Positions 47,566 to 59,400 of a stretch of 64,000 nt of DNA are shown here, one piece after another (the stretch's first letter is position 1; every line of letters begins with the position of its first letter). Origin of the DNA: Vanessa cardui (lineage: Eukaryota; Arthropoda; Insecta; Lepidoptera; Nymphalidae). The notes below the pieces were generated by a model. It was given only the letters and a program-made list of their open reading frames with translations. It made no database searches and had not been told where the DNA came from. The position numbers and the translations under genes are program-made. The stretch is from assembly GCF_905220365.1 (NCBI RefSeq), contig NC_061127.1:4216001-4280000 (forward strand), read 5' to 3'.

Positions 47566-48744
47566 AAAAATCATGAATCCTTAAAATATTATGCACCTTA
47601 TAAGTCGTATAAAAACACCTACCTATGTATATGAAAGTAAATTTTAAATAAAACATTTTATCAAGTGAAACTTTTTCTGAAGTTTCGGTGGTTTGTGCCA
47701 ATTCCGTTCGTTGGAATTGGAAGGGAGAATAGGCGTGCTATATATACTATATAATATACTAACAAATCCATACTCGTGATAAAAGTTTTAAGTCTTACCT
47801 ACACAAACACAGTTGTTTATTTAAGGACTTAAAACGGAATCTGAGAAGACCCGAAAAGATAAGGCGAAAGGAACTAAACTGTGGCTGAAAAAGTATGTAC
47901 TCGGCGTTATTTATTTTAAGTTTTACGTGAAAATTGCTGACGATCTCGCTATAGATTTTTTAGATTATTAATATAAGTAGTATAGTGTTGATAATAATAA
48001 ATCTTGTGGTCATCAAGAAAATCTGAATTTGTTACATTTTAAGAGCGTGAAAATACATACTAGCTGAACTTGAGGCTATATTGATACCTACACTCAAACC
48101 GACAATCCCCAATTTATTCTCCTCGAGGCAAATCAAAAATATAGCCTATCCTTTCCTATCCTATGAACTATTTTAATACCAAAATTCGCCCGATGAGTGG
48201 TTTAAGCGTGAAGAAATACCAGATAATTTCGCATTCATAATATTAATCTACATTATGTTCATTCGTCATATACTGGAATAAGCTGAAAACATTTACGAGG
48301 AGTATTTTTTTCCTTTTAAGGAAAGGTCAGAGGACTATGTTATTTTACAGCCAAATATGAATTATAAAAAAATATCAATTTAACATGAAGGAAATATTTT
48401 TTGGAACGGTATCAAAATATAATATCTACGGAATATTTAAGTACTCTTTTGTCAAGATGGACAAAAAATAACCGAGCTAAACTTATGTAATGTGTATGTA
48501 CTATTGTATACATTACACCGTTGAAAAGCCTTTGAATCACAAAGCAAGTCGCTTGAAATGAAAATAAGTATTAAAGCATTTTCGGGAATTGAAAACACAG
48601 CCGTTTTTGCTGTCCATTCATATTTATACGCCGAGATTTTTATAACTTTGGTCTTTACTGTGAAACATCATGAGCTTTGTCTGTCTTTGTATATACATAT
48701 TATGTATACCTTTTTGTCTTTTCTGAAATTATATCACTAGAGTG
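47566..48744. other. AT-rich DNA, one faint repeat trace
   Basis: Around 48085-48260 (CCCGATGAGTGGTTTAAGCG, AAGAAATACC, then CATAATATTAATCTACATTATG) there is a trace of the target-rich end seen in many lepidopteran dispersed repeats. Nothing else can be assigned. Confidence 0.35.
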
Positions 48745-49128
48745 AAAAATGACTTCGATTAATTCCGCAGACATTTTTAACTTTGCCGTTTCGTAAATTC
48801 AAATCGTTTTAAAAAATACATTGGTAAAAATGGCATACTATTCGATACAAGATTTTGTAGATGATAAAAAATCTTGGAATTAATACCTGTCGACTTCCAG
48901 TCAGGATACATTACATACATACATAATTGTATTTATTTAACTAATATAATTGTATTTTTTAAATGTTGAAAAAGAGTAACTTCTGAGTTTCTTGTCGGTT
49001 CTTCTCGGTAGAATCTCCTTTCCGAAACGGTGGTAGCTTCACTTAATTGTTAAATGACGATTCAAAAGTGCTTGTAAAAGCCCACTTGAATAAAGTTTAT
49101 TTTGTTTTTGATTTTGATTAATTGATCT
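48745..49128 (+). mobile_element. LINE 3' end fragment (family C), copy 2
   Basis: Begins with decayed coding sequence corresponding to PQTFLTLPF and YYSIQDFVDDKKSW, with a frameshift in the A-rich run, then the shared untranslated tail (TTGAAAAAGAGTAACTTCTG, GTGGTAGCTTCACTTAATTG) and a TTTTGATTTTGATT end. Confidence 0.8.
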
Positions 49129-49531
49129 ATGATATGAAAGGAGTAACTTCGAAATTATTTCGATCGAATCTTTCGTTAAAATTTATTTACCAAATTTTTG
49201 CTATTTTAATCTACAAATAAAGTTAACATCCAATCATTTACAAATCAAAAACAATTAAATAGATAATAAAAAAATACTTACAGAATTTAAAAATGTAATA
49301 GCAATAATAAATATATGTATATTTCTTATCAAAATGCTTTTGTTTGTGATGTTTTTATGTGAAATTCGAACTATATGATCGCAGTCTGCTTTATTCGTGT
49401 CAAGCTATCCGTTAGCAGCTTATGACAAGTGATGGAAAGGTATGAAAGCAGGATAAACGAGCGGCGTTTAACGCGAACATTGTTGGTTTTATGTTTTATT
49501 TTTATTTTTGTATCAGTAGTAAATACTATGT

Positions 49532-49813
49532 TATAGTACGACACAACTTACATGTTGCATCGACAAAATTCGTAAAACCGATCACATCCGAATTAAGCGC
49601 GCTATCCCAAATTATCAATATTTATTTCTTTTGTGAATATGATATTTAAACAATCGTAATATCATATGACCTAATATATTCGTCAATTTGACACGATGAT
49701 ATACATGCACTTGCTTTCTCGGTTTGAATTGACATGAGAATCCATAGCGATGAATAGCGTCGAATGGCGCGATACGGAGCTATTGCTATTGGTCGTATAA
49801 ATCGGCAGTAATT
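49532..49813 (-). mobile_element. MITE copy 2, inverted and missing one end
   Basis: Starts TATAGTACGACACAACTTAC and shares TCGTAAAACCGATCACATCC, CTATCCCAAATTATCAATAT and ATAGCGTCGAATGGCGCGAT with copy 1 (31167-31453) in reverse. Similarity stops after AAATCGGCAGTAATT, so about 35 bases of the second inverted end are gone. Confidence 0.82.
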
Positions 49814-50209
49814 AATTCATCGACTATCAATAATTCGAAACTTATCATAGGTTTTGTTTTGATTTGAATTTCATTGTAAACTGATGACTTGTGTTTGGAC
49901 ATTTTACATTTTCTTTCTTTAATATAAAGCCATAGCGCCGCTATCTACGCGGCCAGTAACTTTTCCGCCCTCTACAAAAAATCGAAACTATATAGAAAAT
50001 TGCAATCAAAAATTCTCTTTATTTTTCTAGACATCTCAACAGCTCTGGAAAATGAGACCATAATAGATTTTTTATGTGCAGCTTTCGACATATATTCGAT
50101 ATATAAGATAGTTTCATAATATTCCTATTTTGAATTACTGCCCTTACGACACGTTTTTAATAGGGACACTATTAGGATTTTGTCGTATAAATTAATGCAT
50201 ACAATGATA

Positions 50210-50258
50210 AGTAGGTGGTACCTACCCAGACGGGCTTGCACAAAGCTTGGTGGTAACA
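50210..50258 (-). repeat. Family B fragment
   Basis: AGGTGGTACCTACCCAGACG, GGCTTGCACAAAGCTTGGTGG only: the outer 5' end of the family in minus orientation. Confidence 0.7.
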
Positions 50259-50387
50259 AGCAAATAATAGTAATGTTTTCCAAAATATAAGAAACTTGGA
50301 ATTAGTAAATGTACATGATAATTAAAAGTAGCTTATATATCCATATTCTTTAAAAATTATATGGAGGATGAAATTCCTTTACGGCCA

Positions 50388-50572
50388 AAACCATCTTGAG
50401 GAGAATGTTAAACAAAACATGTAGGTTAACTCCCGATTTTATTCTTTAACGTCGAGCACGAGATAAAATTTAAACATAAATCAAGCACATGAGAATTCAG
50501 CAATACTGTCCAGGTTAGAACTCACAATTATCGGCAACCAAGTATTGTAAGCACTGAGTCATATAGGCAATT
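50388..50572 (-). mobile_element. Strongly decayed SINE
   Basis: CTTGAGGAGAATGTTAAAC, ACATGTAGGTTAACTCC, CGTCGAGCACGAGATAAA, AACTCACAATTATCGGC and GCACTGAGTCATATAGGC follow the SINE order on the minus strand with many changes. Confidence 0.65.
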
Positions 50573-50852
50573 AACATTTAGCTTGTATACACTTGTAAGG
50601 TATCCAGTATTTGTATATTATTCGGTATAATGGTTTATTGGAAGCAATTAGGCTCGCGTGACCGCCAGACTGATTGTTTTTCAGAAATGTCGACGTTGTT
50701 TTATCAATATTATTCTTTACGATTTCGTTGAGTCATCAGGATTCAAAGTCAGTTGAAAGATGTTTATGGGCTTGGAATGAATATTCTAATCCAAGTAAAC
50801 AATATGTGACTGTGACTATGTATATTTAAATATTAAAAAAGAGTTACTACGG

Positions 50853-51070
50853 TTCATAATTCATCTTGAGCTAGGCAGTGAAGGAAAACATCGTGAGGAA
50901 ACCTGCATGTGTCTAATTCCTATGAAATTGGAGCAGTGTTCTTATAATATGTCCCTAACCTTCTCCTCAAAGGAAGAGGGGACCTTAATCTAGCAAGCAA
51001 AGACCTTAACGGTAGATGGTCCCCATCACCCATAGCCATTGGTTTCGAAAGAAATATTAGTTATTCCTTA
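50853..51070. repeat. SINE 3' half followed by a family B fragment
   Basis: 50853-50998 (plus): CATAATTCATCTTGAGC, AACATCGTGAGGAAACCTGC, CTTCTCCTCAAAGGAAGAGG. 51000-51070 (minus): GGTAGATGGTCCCCATCACC, AAGAAATATTAGTTATTCC. Both are truncated. Confidence 0.7.
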
Positions 51071-51689
51071 TAAAACCAATATACCTACACACAAATGTAA
51101 CCTTAATCTTCAAAAGGAAACACACTAAAACCATAAACGTAACCTTGTTTCTTGAATCGATTTAGTCGGTCCAAGCTAATCCCCTCGTCTCATTATGTTA
51201 TTTAGAATTTGATTGCTAAGCTTTATTCAAAGCGAATATGAAAAAAAAAAAACAATTACTTATTGAACGTCAAAAAATCTTAGACAGAACAAGCGAAAAA
51301 AGTTCAACGGGTTTTTATTAACTTAGATTATAATTATGTTGCCAACCCAAGCTGAGTCAAATTTTAATATGGACCGCACCTTTCTTGGTATACGTAAGGG
51401 ACCAGACTGACCTTTAACCTTTATTCATTAAATAAGTAATTATGGTCCATTTCATTTTTCATTATGCAGGTACGCTTCATTACTTTCTACCGCCTTCGTT
51501 CTATTCAATTATATCTTTTATGTCGACTTTACTTAGTGTACTGGTAATTTAATTTCTATTATTTTTAATAATAACCGTAGCGATATGTTCACGATTATTT
51601 TCCGATCCAACTTCTACTATTCCTCACAAAAATGATTTGTTTGAAATAGTATTATCTATCCACATCTAAATAATGCAAGTATGTAATAA

Positions 51690-52010
51690 TATGTAGTCTA
51701 TAAAAAAAAGTAAAGTAACAACTTGTAAATTTCCCACTGCTGAGTTAAGGCCTCCTCTTCCATTAAGGAGAGGGTTTGGAACATATTCCACCACGCTGTT
51801 CCAATGCGGGTTGGTGGAATGCGCATGTGGCAGAATTTCGATGAAATTAGACACATGCAGGTTTCCTCACAATGTTTTCCTTCGCCGCCAAGCACGAAAC
51901 GAATATGTATTTACTTATATGTAGGTACTTGCCTAAGTTTGAACCCGCAATCATCGGTTAAGATGCACGCGTTCTAACCACTGGGCCATCTGAGCTCATG
52001 TAGTCTATAA
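51690..52010 (-). mobile_element. Full-length SINE, minus, TTTAC-type tail
   Basis: ATGTAGTCTATAA occurs at 51691-51703 and 51998-52010. Minus-strand head GAGCTCAGATGGCCCAGTGG, then CGGGTTCAAACTTAGGCAAG, and tail TGTTACTTTACTTTTT. Confidence 0.9.
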
Positions 52011-52221
52011 TTATATAATATTATTTTAGAACAAATTTGCTATCATCATGACAACCCAAGATCTTCGGCTCTTGATTCTAATGCGTCTGAGAGTTGAGGT
52101 CAGTTCTTTGACCACGTTTTTGCTCCACAATATGGCCTCTCTTGACACGAGAACATCCTCATTCTCTTTATCACATTCGTTTTTACTTTTCTGCTAGGTA
52201 TTCCTGACCAGGTACAATGTT

Positions 52222-52462
52222 GATAATATAAATAATAAATAAATAAATATTGGACAACATCACATACATTACTCTGATCCCAATGTAAGTAGCTAAAGCA
52301 CTTGTGTTATGGAAAATCAGAAGTAACGACGTTACCACAAACACCCAGACCCAAGACAACATAGAAAACTAATGAATTTTCTACATCGACTCGGCTAGAA
52401 ATCGAACCCAGGTCCTCGGAGTGGCTACTCGACCACGGAGGTCAAATCAGTATACATACAGT
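52222..52462 (-). mobile_element. Second SINE-like family (family G), minus
   Basis: Minus strand: GACCTCCGTGGTCGAGTAGC, CTGGGTTCGATTTCTAGCCG (B-box-like GGTTCGATTTC), TCGATGTAGAAAATTCATTA, GTTGTCTTGGGTCTGGGTG, and a TATTTATTTATTTATT tail. Copies at 53785-54004 and 62538-62762. The promoter-like boxes suggest a tRNA-derived SINE. Confidence 0.75.
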
Positions 52463-53254
52463 TTTAGAAACTTGATCTCAGACGGCCTCATCGTCTAAAG
52501 GATCTGCATCTATTGTAAACGTGAAATAATTTAAAATATAAACTACGTAATCTGAATGACTTGCAAAATAAAATTACAAATGAGGCACGGAACAGAGGTG
52601 TAGGCAGACTTAGTTGTTTTAGCGAATGGTCGATAATAATATATACATATATTATTATGTGTGTATTACTGGTATGTTGCTATGTGTAGTTTGTTGTTAT
52701 ACTCCTCTCTCTTATATATGCACTTAACTGTTTTCGTATTAAACTTCAATCACCAAAGGTTGCCTCTGAGAGATCGCTATAAGCGATAAGACCGCGTTTG
52801 CCCATATTTCATATTTTGTTATTCTCTTCAAGTTATTTGTTATGTAATATATTTGAATAAATAAAAATTAACCTCAGCTCAATCGTAACTGAGGACTAAT
52901 AAAATATAATTTTGGTGGAACTTTCTACGAGTAGAATAGGGTAACAGCTTCGCAACGATTATGTTTAATTAACGATTTAATTACGATAAACTGTCAATTT
53001 ATTGTGGAATTGGTGCAAAGTACTAAAGCGACAACTATTTTTAACAGAAAAGTTATTTTCGCACATAGACATTGTTATGGGAAGATGTGTGAATATATTT
53101 TTTTAATTAGGGAACTGACATATATAATATATTAATTTATGTTTTGTTTTGTTTTAATGTTATTGTAAACTGACGTCGTCTGTTTACACAATTTAAATTT
53201 GTTTTTTTTAACAGCCTTAGCGCCGCTCTCTACATGGTCAATAACACAGCAGTT

Positions 53255-53392
53255 ACAAGGGTGAGTGAGCCAGTGTAATTACAGGCGCAAGGGACATAAC
53301 ATCTTAGTTCCCAAGGTTGGTGGCACATTGACGAATTAAGTGATGGTGACCACTTATCTTCAGGTGGTCCATATGCTCAGCTTTATCTTTCT
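53255..53392 (+). repeat. Family B fragment
   Basis: Middle part only: GGGTGAGTGAGCCAGTGTAA to TTGACGAATTAAGTGATGGTGAC, with the piece coding for the usual GGAATAGTTAATATTTC deleted. Confidence 0.75.
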
Positions 53393-53784
53393 GCACATCT
53401 ACGTCTGGAGCTTGTCAAAATGAGACTATAACGATTTTTATGAGTAGCTATTCTCCCATGATCCCTGGGATAAAAATCAGCTTATGCTATTAATATATAA
53501 GTGTTAAAAACTTGTTTGTAAAAGTGACAGATCAAATCTAAAATTAAAAAATGATTAACAATTTTGCTTTCCCTTCGATCTTGAAAACATGGAAGTTTCG
53601 AGGCTGGTATGCGAGAAGCAATTATTATTCTCAGACCATCTACAATCATTCAGACCCATTGAAATGAATCGAGTCCTGTCTAAGTTTAATAATTAATGAT
53701 ATAAAATATCTTGAATGCTAAGTTCTATCAAGAAGTTTATCCTAATTTCTTTCAAAATAGGAGTTGTTTAATAATAAAATAATT

Positions 53785-54004
53785 TTGACGACATCCGTGG
53801 TCGAGTAGTGTGTACACCGGTTTTCATGGGTAGATATGTATGGTATGGCCGAGTCGATGTAGAAAATTCATTACTTTTCTATGTTGTCTTGGGTCTACAC
53901 TCGTATGTGGTGCTGTCGTTACTTCTGATTTTCCATAACACAAGTGCTTTAGCTACTTAAATTGGGACCAGAGTAATGTATGTGATGTTGTCCAATATTT
54001 ATTA
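53785..54004 (+). mobile_element. Family G SINE-like element, B-box region deleted
   Basis: GACGACATCCGTGGTCGAGT, ACCGGTTTTCATGGGTAG, then directly GAGTCGATGTAGAAAATTC; the GGTTCGATTCC segment present in the 62538 copy is missing. 3' end ATGTTGTCCAATATTTATTA. Confidence 0.75.
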
Positions 54005-54091
54005 TATTCTATTATTATATTATAGTAGTATTTATTAATCATAAAACAAATTCTTACACGTTTTAAATATCTTGTTAATCATTATCATTAT

Positions 54092-54350
54092 ATAGTATAA
54101 AACAAAGTCGCTTTCTCTGTCCCTATATCCCTATGTATGCTTAAAGCTTTAAAAGTACGCAACGGATTATGATGCGTTTTTTATAGATAGAGTAATTCGA
54201 GAGGAAGGTTTTTGTATATAATACATGGAAAATCAAGTAAAGAAACACTGATAATTTTAGAAATTTGCATTGTGATGTGAATAAACAAATTCTGTAGTAT
54301 ATTCAGTATAAGTATTGCACCCGTTCGAAACCGGGGCGGGTCACTAGTAA
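54092..54350 (+). mobile_element. Helitron-like element (family E), complete
   Basis: TATAGTATAAAACAAAGTCGC to CCGTTCGAAACCGGGGCGGGTCACTAGT. Uninterrupted at the position where two other copies carry SINEs. The CTAGT end preceded by a GC-rich hairpin-capable stretch is the basis for calling it Helitron-like. Confidence 0.68.
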
Positions 54351-55284
54351 CTGATTTTCTTTTGTTTAATTTTAGTTTGAGGTATAAATATTTAATATCT
54401 ATTTTTGCTCGACTGGCAGCCGGACAATACATTAAGAGTATCGATAGAAAACTGTCAAAATACCATTAGTTTGCTTACTTAGCGCTCGAAAGGGTTGGGT
54501 AGTACTTGCTTAGTCATAACACTTACTGATTATAGAATAGGTTTTGTATTCATTCTATTGTATGGAAACTAAATTTGTAATTAATTATTAGTTTGTGTAT
54601 TAATTCATTTTGTTTTTTAATTACGTATTATAAATTAATGTGAATTTTGCTTAAGTTAAAAGCTTGTCTATTGTACTTACTATATTATATGTAATACTAA
54701 AGGAAATCAACATGAATAAGTTTATTCCTGACATACTTAGTATAATGTACATATATAATGTCGAATTGTGATTAAAATTGCTTAATTTTATAAAACCATT
54801 GTTTATATAGAATAGTAATTATGTATACGTAATTGAGAGAAAACTAAGTAACCGGAAAAGTGCGGTAAATAAGACGTGCTTTTCCTTGGTAAATATTTTA
54901 TATTTTACAACTTTTCCCACGCCGAGACAAGATTTTTACAGGTATACATATACTTAAAAAAATATATGAGTTGGTCTATTGACGATAGAGGTGTAACAAT
55001 GTTTATTTAAATTAAACTACATTAAATAAAATATAAAAAAAATATTTATCATTTCTAATATATCCTGATAGTATTTAGATTATTGAATTTATACGCTAAA
55101 GAAACAAATACGTCTACATTTTGATGCCAAATAACTGCCGAACTTACGATATTATTGTAAATTACCGACGTTCACTTTCATAGGTATCCATAAAAATAAA
55201 AGTTAAGCGCGCTTATTGAAATTTACGAGCGGACCAGTGACGCGGTACGGAGATATAATTACAATATATTTGATTTTATCGAAT

Positions 55285-55760
55285 AAAATCCGTCAATACA
55301 ACTATTATCGTTAGCGGTAACAATGGTGGAGGTGTTAATAAAATTTACAAACTCCGCAAAGTCAATAAATCCTTCTTGGGACAAGGTATCCGTTTCTATA
55401 ATAAAATTCCACAGACATTTTTAACTTTGCCGTTTAGGAAATTCAAATCGTTTGTAAAAAATAAATTGGTAGAAAAAGCATATTATTCGATACAAGATTT
55501 TATAGATGATAAAAAAGCGTGGAGTTAATAACTGTTGACTTCCAAGCAGGATATATTAATTTAAATAATTGTATATAATTAACATGACTTTGTATTTTTT
55601 AAATGTTAAAAAAGAGTAACTACTGAGTTTCTTGCCGGTTCTTCTCGGTAGAATCTACTTTCCGAACCGGTGGTAACTTCACTTAATTGTAAAATGACGA
55701 TTCAAAAGTGCTTGTAAAAGCCTACTTGAATAAAGTTTATTTTGATTTTGATTTTGAATG
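55285..55760 (+). mobile_element. LINE 3' end fragment (family C) with residual RT C-terminus
   Basis: The plus strand encodes SFLGQGIRFYNKIPQTFL, TLPFRKFKSFVKNKLVE and KAYYSIQDFIDDKKAWS before a stop near 55528, the typical C-terminal end of Jockey/CR1-type LINE polyproteins. The family C tail and a TTTTGATTTTGATTTTGA end follow. It differs from the LINE at 59.4-62.2 kb. Confidence 0.82.
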
Positions 55761-55994
55761 GTATTATTTATCGTTGTCCTGGCACTAGTAAATGGTTCAC
55801 TTTATTCTATGTCACTGTATAAATATTGACACAGAAATGTTAACAGCTAGCCGCTCGTCCCAGCTACGTAAGGATGGACATAAGGCTTTTTTAAACATTT
55901 TATATGAAAGGTTACAGACAGTTTTTCCGATGGCGGCTTGATTTTTTCCGACTTGTTTAACAATTGTCGATCTATTTCAACTTATTTACCCAAA

Positions 55995-56148
55995 AACCTT
56001 AATAATTTATATACCTAAACCTTCCGCCTGAATCACTCTATCTATTTGTGAAAACTGCATGAATATCTATTCAGTAATTTTCGAGTCTACCGCGAGCATA
56101 CAGACAGACAGACGCGGCTGGGCGCTTTGTTTTGTAATATTTAGTGAA
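55995..56148 (-). repeat. Family E-related repeat, minus
   Basis: Minus strand: CAAAACAAAGCGCCCAGCCG, CTGTCTGTCTGTATGCTCGC, ATTACTGAATAGATATTCATG, AGATAGAGTGATTCAGGCGG. This is the same module order as 45117-45370. Confidence 0.6.
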
Positions 56149-56254
56149 CCTTCAGTTAATGCGCCTTCGTCTTTTAAAACTAAGATTTTATGACGCTGTT
56201 TATAATATCAGTTAGAAGTACTTCTTTAAAATGGAATACAATAAAACAACAATG

Positions 56255-56328
56255 TGTTGTTTGGCGGTAGAATAGATAATGTTTGGTACCCACCCAGACG
56301 GGCTTACACAAAGCCCTGCAACCAATTA
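56255..56328 (-). repeat. Family B fragment
   Basis: TTTGGCGGTAGAATAGATAA, GGTACCCACCCAGACGGGCT, TACACAAAGCCCTGCAACC: outer 5' end only. Confidence 0.72.
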
Positions 56329-56964
56329 ACTTGATGCTATAAACTCAATATTGTAAACTTATTCAAGCTGTTTGTTATGTATCTTATATTAGTAAGTGTT
56401 CTGTCTTCAGCCGTTAAACGTAACTGTCCCAGCTAACAAAGGGATTGAGCGTAACATACATATATGTACGCGTACATATATACTATGTTATTCAATAAAT
56501 GAGCAACGTAAATTGGTCTAAATAAGGTACTGTTAGCGCGGAAGATTAAAGAACAAATAAACAAATATTTCACGGTTATAATATCAACATAAAGATATTT
56601 TTAAAAATTCTTCGATAAATAACGCAAAGTTACAAAGAAAAACAAAAATATATCTTACGTTTAAATGAAGCATTAACAAATTCAACCTTATTGTTTTTAA
56701 ATGGCGTTTATAAATAGTACACAGTTCCTATTTTTAGAATTCAGAGTATTAAGGTGAATTAGCTAGGAGTGCAGCATTATTTTGGCCTAGTTTATGTATA
56801 ATCTACTGCAACGTTGCTGCATTGTAATCTAACAAAATGTTAAAATGTTACAGTGATAAGATTAATGTTAATTTTATCAGTTGATATTTTTCCAAAACGG
56901 TATATTCCAAGACGTTTTAAATGTTATCATTATAATTATAACGTTTCAAATAGAGTTCTTCATT

Positions 56965-57214
56965 ACATAGTATAAAACAAAGTCGCTTACCGCTGGCTGT
57001 CCCTATGTATTTTTAAAATTACACAACTGATTTTGATGCGGTTTTTTTAATGGATAGAGTAATCACTCTTGAGGTAGGTTTTTGTATACAACGCATAGAC
57101 AATACAGTAAATACTCAGTGATCATTTTAAATGTTTCTAACGTGATGTCGTTAATAATTGTTAACATATTCTGTACAAAAAAGTATGTGTGCGAAGCCGG
57201 GGCAGGTCGGTAGT
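56965..57214 (+). mobile_element. Helitron-like element (family E)
   Basis: CATAGTATAAAACAAAGTCGC, ACACAACTGATTTTGATGCGG, TCTAACGTGATGTCGTTAAT, then GTGCGAAGCCGGGGCAGGTCGGTAGT. Uninterrupted. Confidence 0.65.
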
Positions 57215-59400
57215 ACTTATAAAACAAAGCAACTACGAGTAGTGTGGGAGTGAAATAAATCTTAACTTCCGACAGTTCAGAAATTGAAATCAACGAAAAA
57301 TCAGCAAGATATTTACCAGATAGTCTATTATACTAATAAAGAAAACTTAAGACAAGATCGTCTGAAACAGATGGCAGGCTTTGAACAGATGCCTAATTCA
57401 ATCGGAGGAAAAAAAAGATAACCGCAGACTTTCAAGATTTCGACCAATGATTTTTAGTTAATGTTATTTATTTGTCATTACCGTTCCTGTGATTGGTTCA
57501 GGTCATACATCCTGGGGGCTGTGATTGGATGATAAACGGCATTTTTGCCATCTAGACATAGACTAAAAGGTTATGATTTATGGCGTCACCGACGTAATTA
57601 ATCAATAAATACCTAAGGAGCAATTTTAAGATGTTGAGATTTTGAGTTATTTTTTGGGTTTGTTTGTGATTTATTATAGTCGTATACATTCCTAAAACCG
57701 ATTGAGTTGTAATTGTCCGAAGGCATGTTACCATCAACTAACAATAAGCAGAAAATAACTTGGTTCAATTAATTGTTTAGCGTAAATATAAGACTTTATA
57801 AATTACTAGCAGCCGCCCGCGGCTTCAGTCGCATTTCAGGGTATTGGTTGTCATGTGTCAGGCAAAAAAGTAGCCTATGTCCTTCTCTTAGAGTTCAAGT
57901 TTGTGTAAATTGTAACTAAACTATTCAAGAACTCAAAAGTGATAATTAATAATTATACATAAACAACACCAACAAATATAGCCGATAAGTGTTCCGAGCA
58001 GTGAATCTTCGATTGATTATAAATTTATGCAAGTCATTGAGTGGTTTTCCTCGTAAGAACGGATACATTTTTTATTAGATTTTTATATTATTATAATAAA
58101 TACTATGCATATTTGCTTTGTTCATCATTATGTTCAATCTTGTTTTGTATTATTAGCTACATATATTTATATATCCTTTCAAATTAGTGTCGATTATAAA
58201 ATAATTAGTCGTGGCCTTTGATTATTTATATACAGATAGACTTAAATTTGAGAACGCGTCGAAAGAAAAAATACAGACGAATTGGTAACCTCCTCCTTTT
58301 TGAAGTCGGTTAAAAAGTGGCAAGGTTGGTCACGAATTACAATCAAAGTAAGAAAAGGTTCCTGGTTCATCACCTTAAGATCTACTTTCGTGGGCTCAGT
58401 ATGATCGATAATCTGCACTACTCATCGAGAATATATGACACTGACAGACATATTTTGACAATTCAGTAATAGATATCATACCTAATTTAAATTTGTAATG
58501 ACTAATTATGCCATTAAAAAGATTTCATACTGATATAAAAGTAGACGTAGTAGTATGTTACACTATTTTGAACCAAGTTATCATACTATTTAAGTTTAAT
58601 TTTATATGCAGTTGTCAGTTTAGTGCTTTAGTTTCAAAAGGTACTAAGAGTTTACGACTTAATGAAGGAATGAATTTGAAAACTGACGAAGGATTTCTTA
58701 CTCTGACTGTACACTCACACTTGTGCAGTAGTGTTGGCGTGTGTCAAGCGAAATCACGCACACCAATGTAATAAAGTTCGTTTGTTTGTTTTAGTCTATT
58801 GTGCGATCCATCTATATAAATGTATATAGAGAATCTAAGCAGACGTGCTGTCTGCCACGCAAATTGATAATTAATACTACAAACTTCACAATTAAAACTT
58901 CTATATGCATACATACATACAAATAACTCACGGGTAAACAGCGTATGAAATATTATATATCAGTATTAATAAATAAAGTAAACAGATTATTTGTTTATTA
59001 TTTGTTTTATTTTATAAATATTATAGTTCTGAAGTTACAAATTCAATTCACAAATATCACATATTGTCTGTCCGCGTGTGACATTCTTTTGGTTTTTTTT
59101 TTAATAATTATTTTGCGCGGGAAAACGTCGTGTATTAATTTTTAAAGCCATACGGAATGACGTTCTAAAATCGATTACACTTTTATGAAATCGGATACAG
59201 AAACAAAATATGAGTATAATAAATATATAATTACAATATAAATGTAACTACATAAATAAGTATTTCTAAGAGTATTATTTTCAGCAGGTATATGCCCATT
59301 TTTAATAATTTGAAAACTGTTGGACACTCAAATTTTATTTGAGTGTAATATTTATATTACCAAATATATCAATTTTAATAAATTAATTTGCGATTCAACG
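57215..59400. other. Mostly unassigned AT-rich DNA with two repeat fragments
   Basis: 57806-57915 is family F (CTAGCAGCCGCCCGCGGCTTC, TTGGTTGTCATGTGTCAGGC). 58272-58318 is the module seen at the window start (GAATTGGTAACCTCCTCC). The 87-codon frame at 58508-58771 and the 66-codon frame at 58945-59145 show no recognisable family. Confidence 0.45.
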
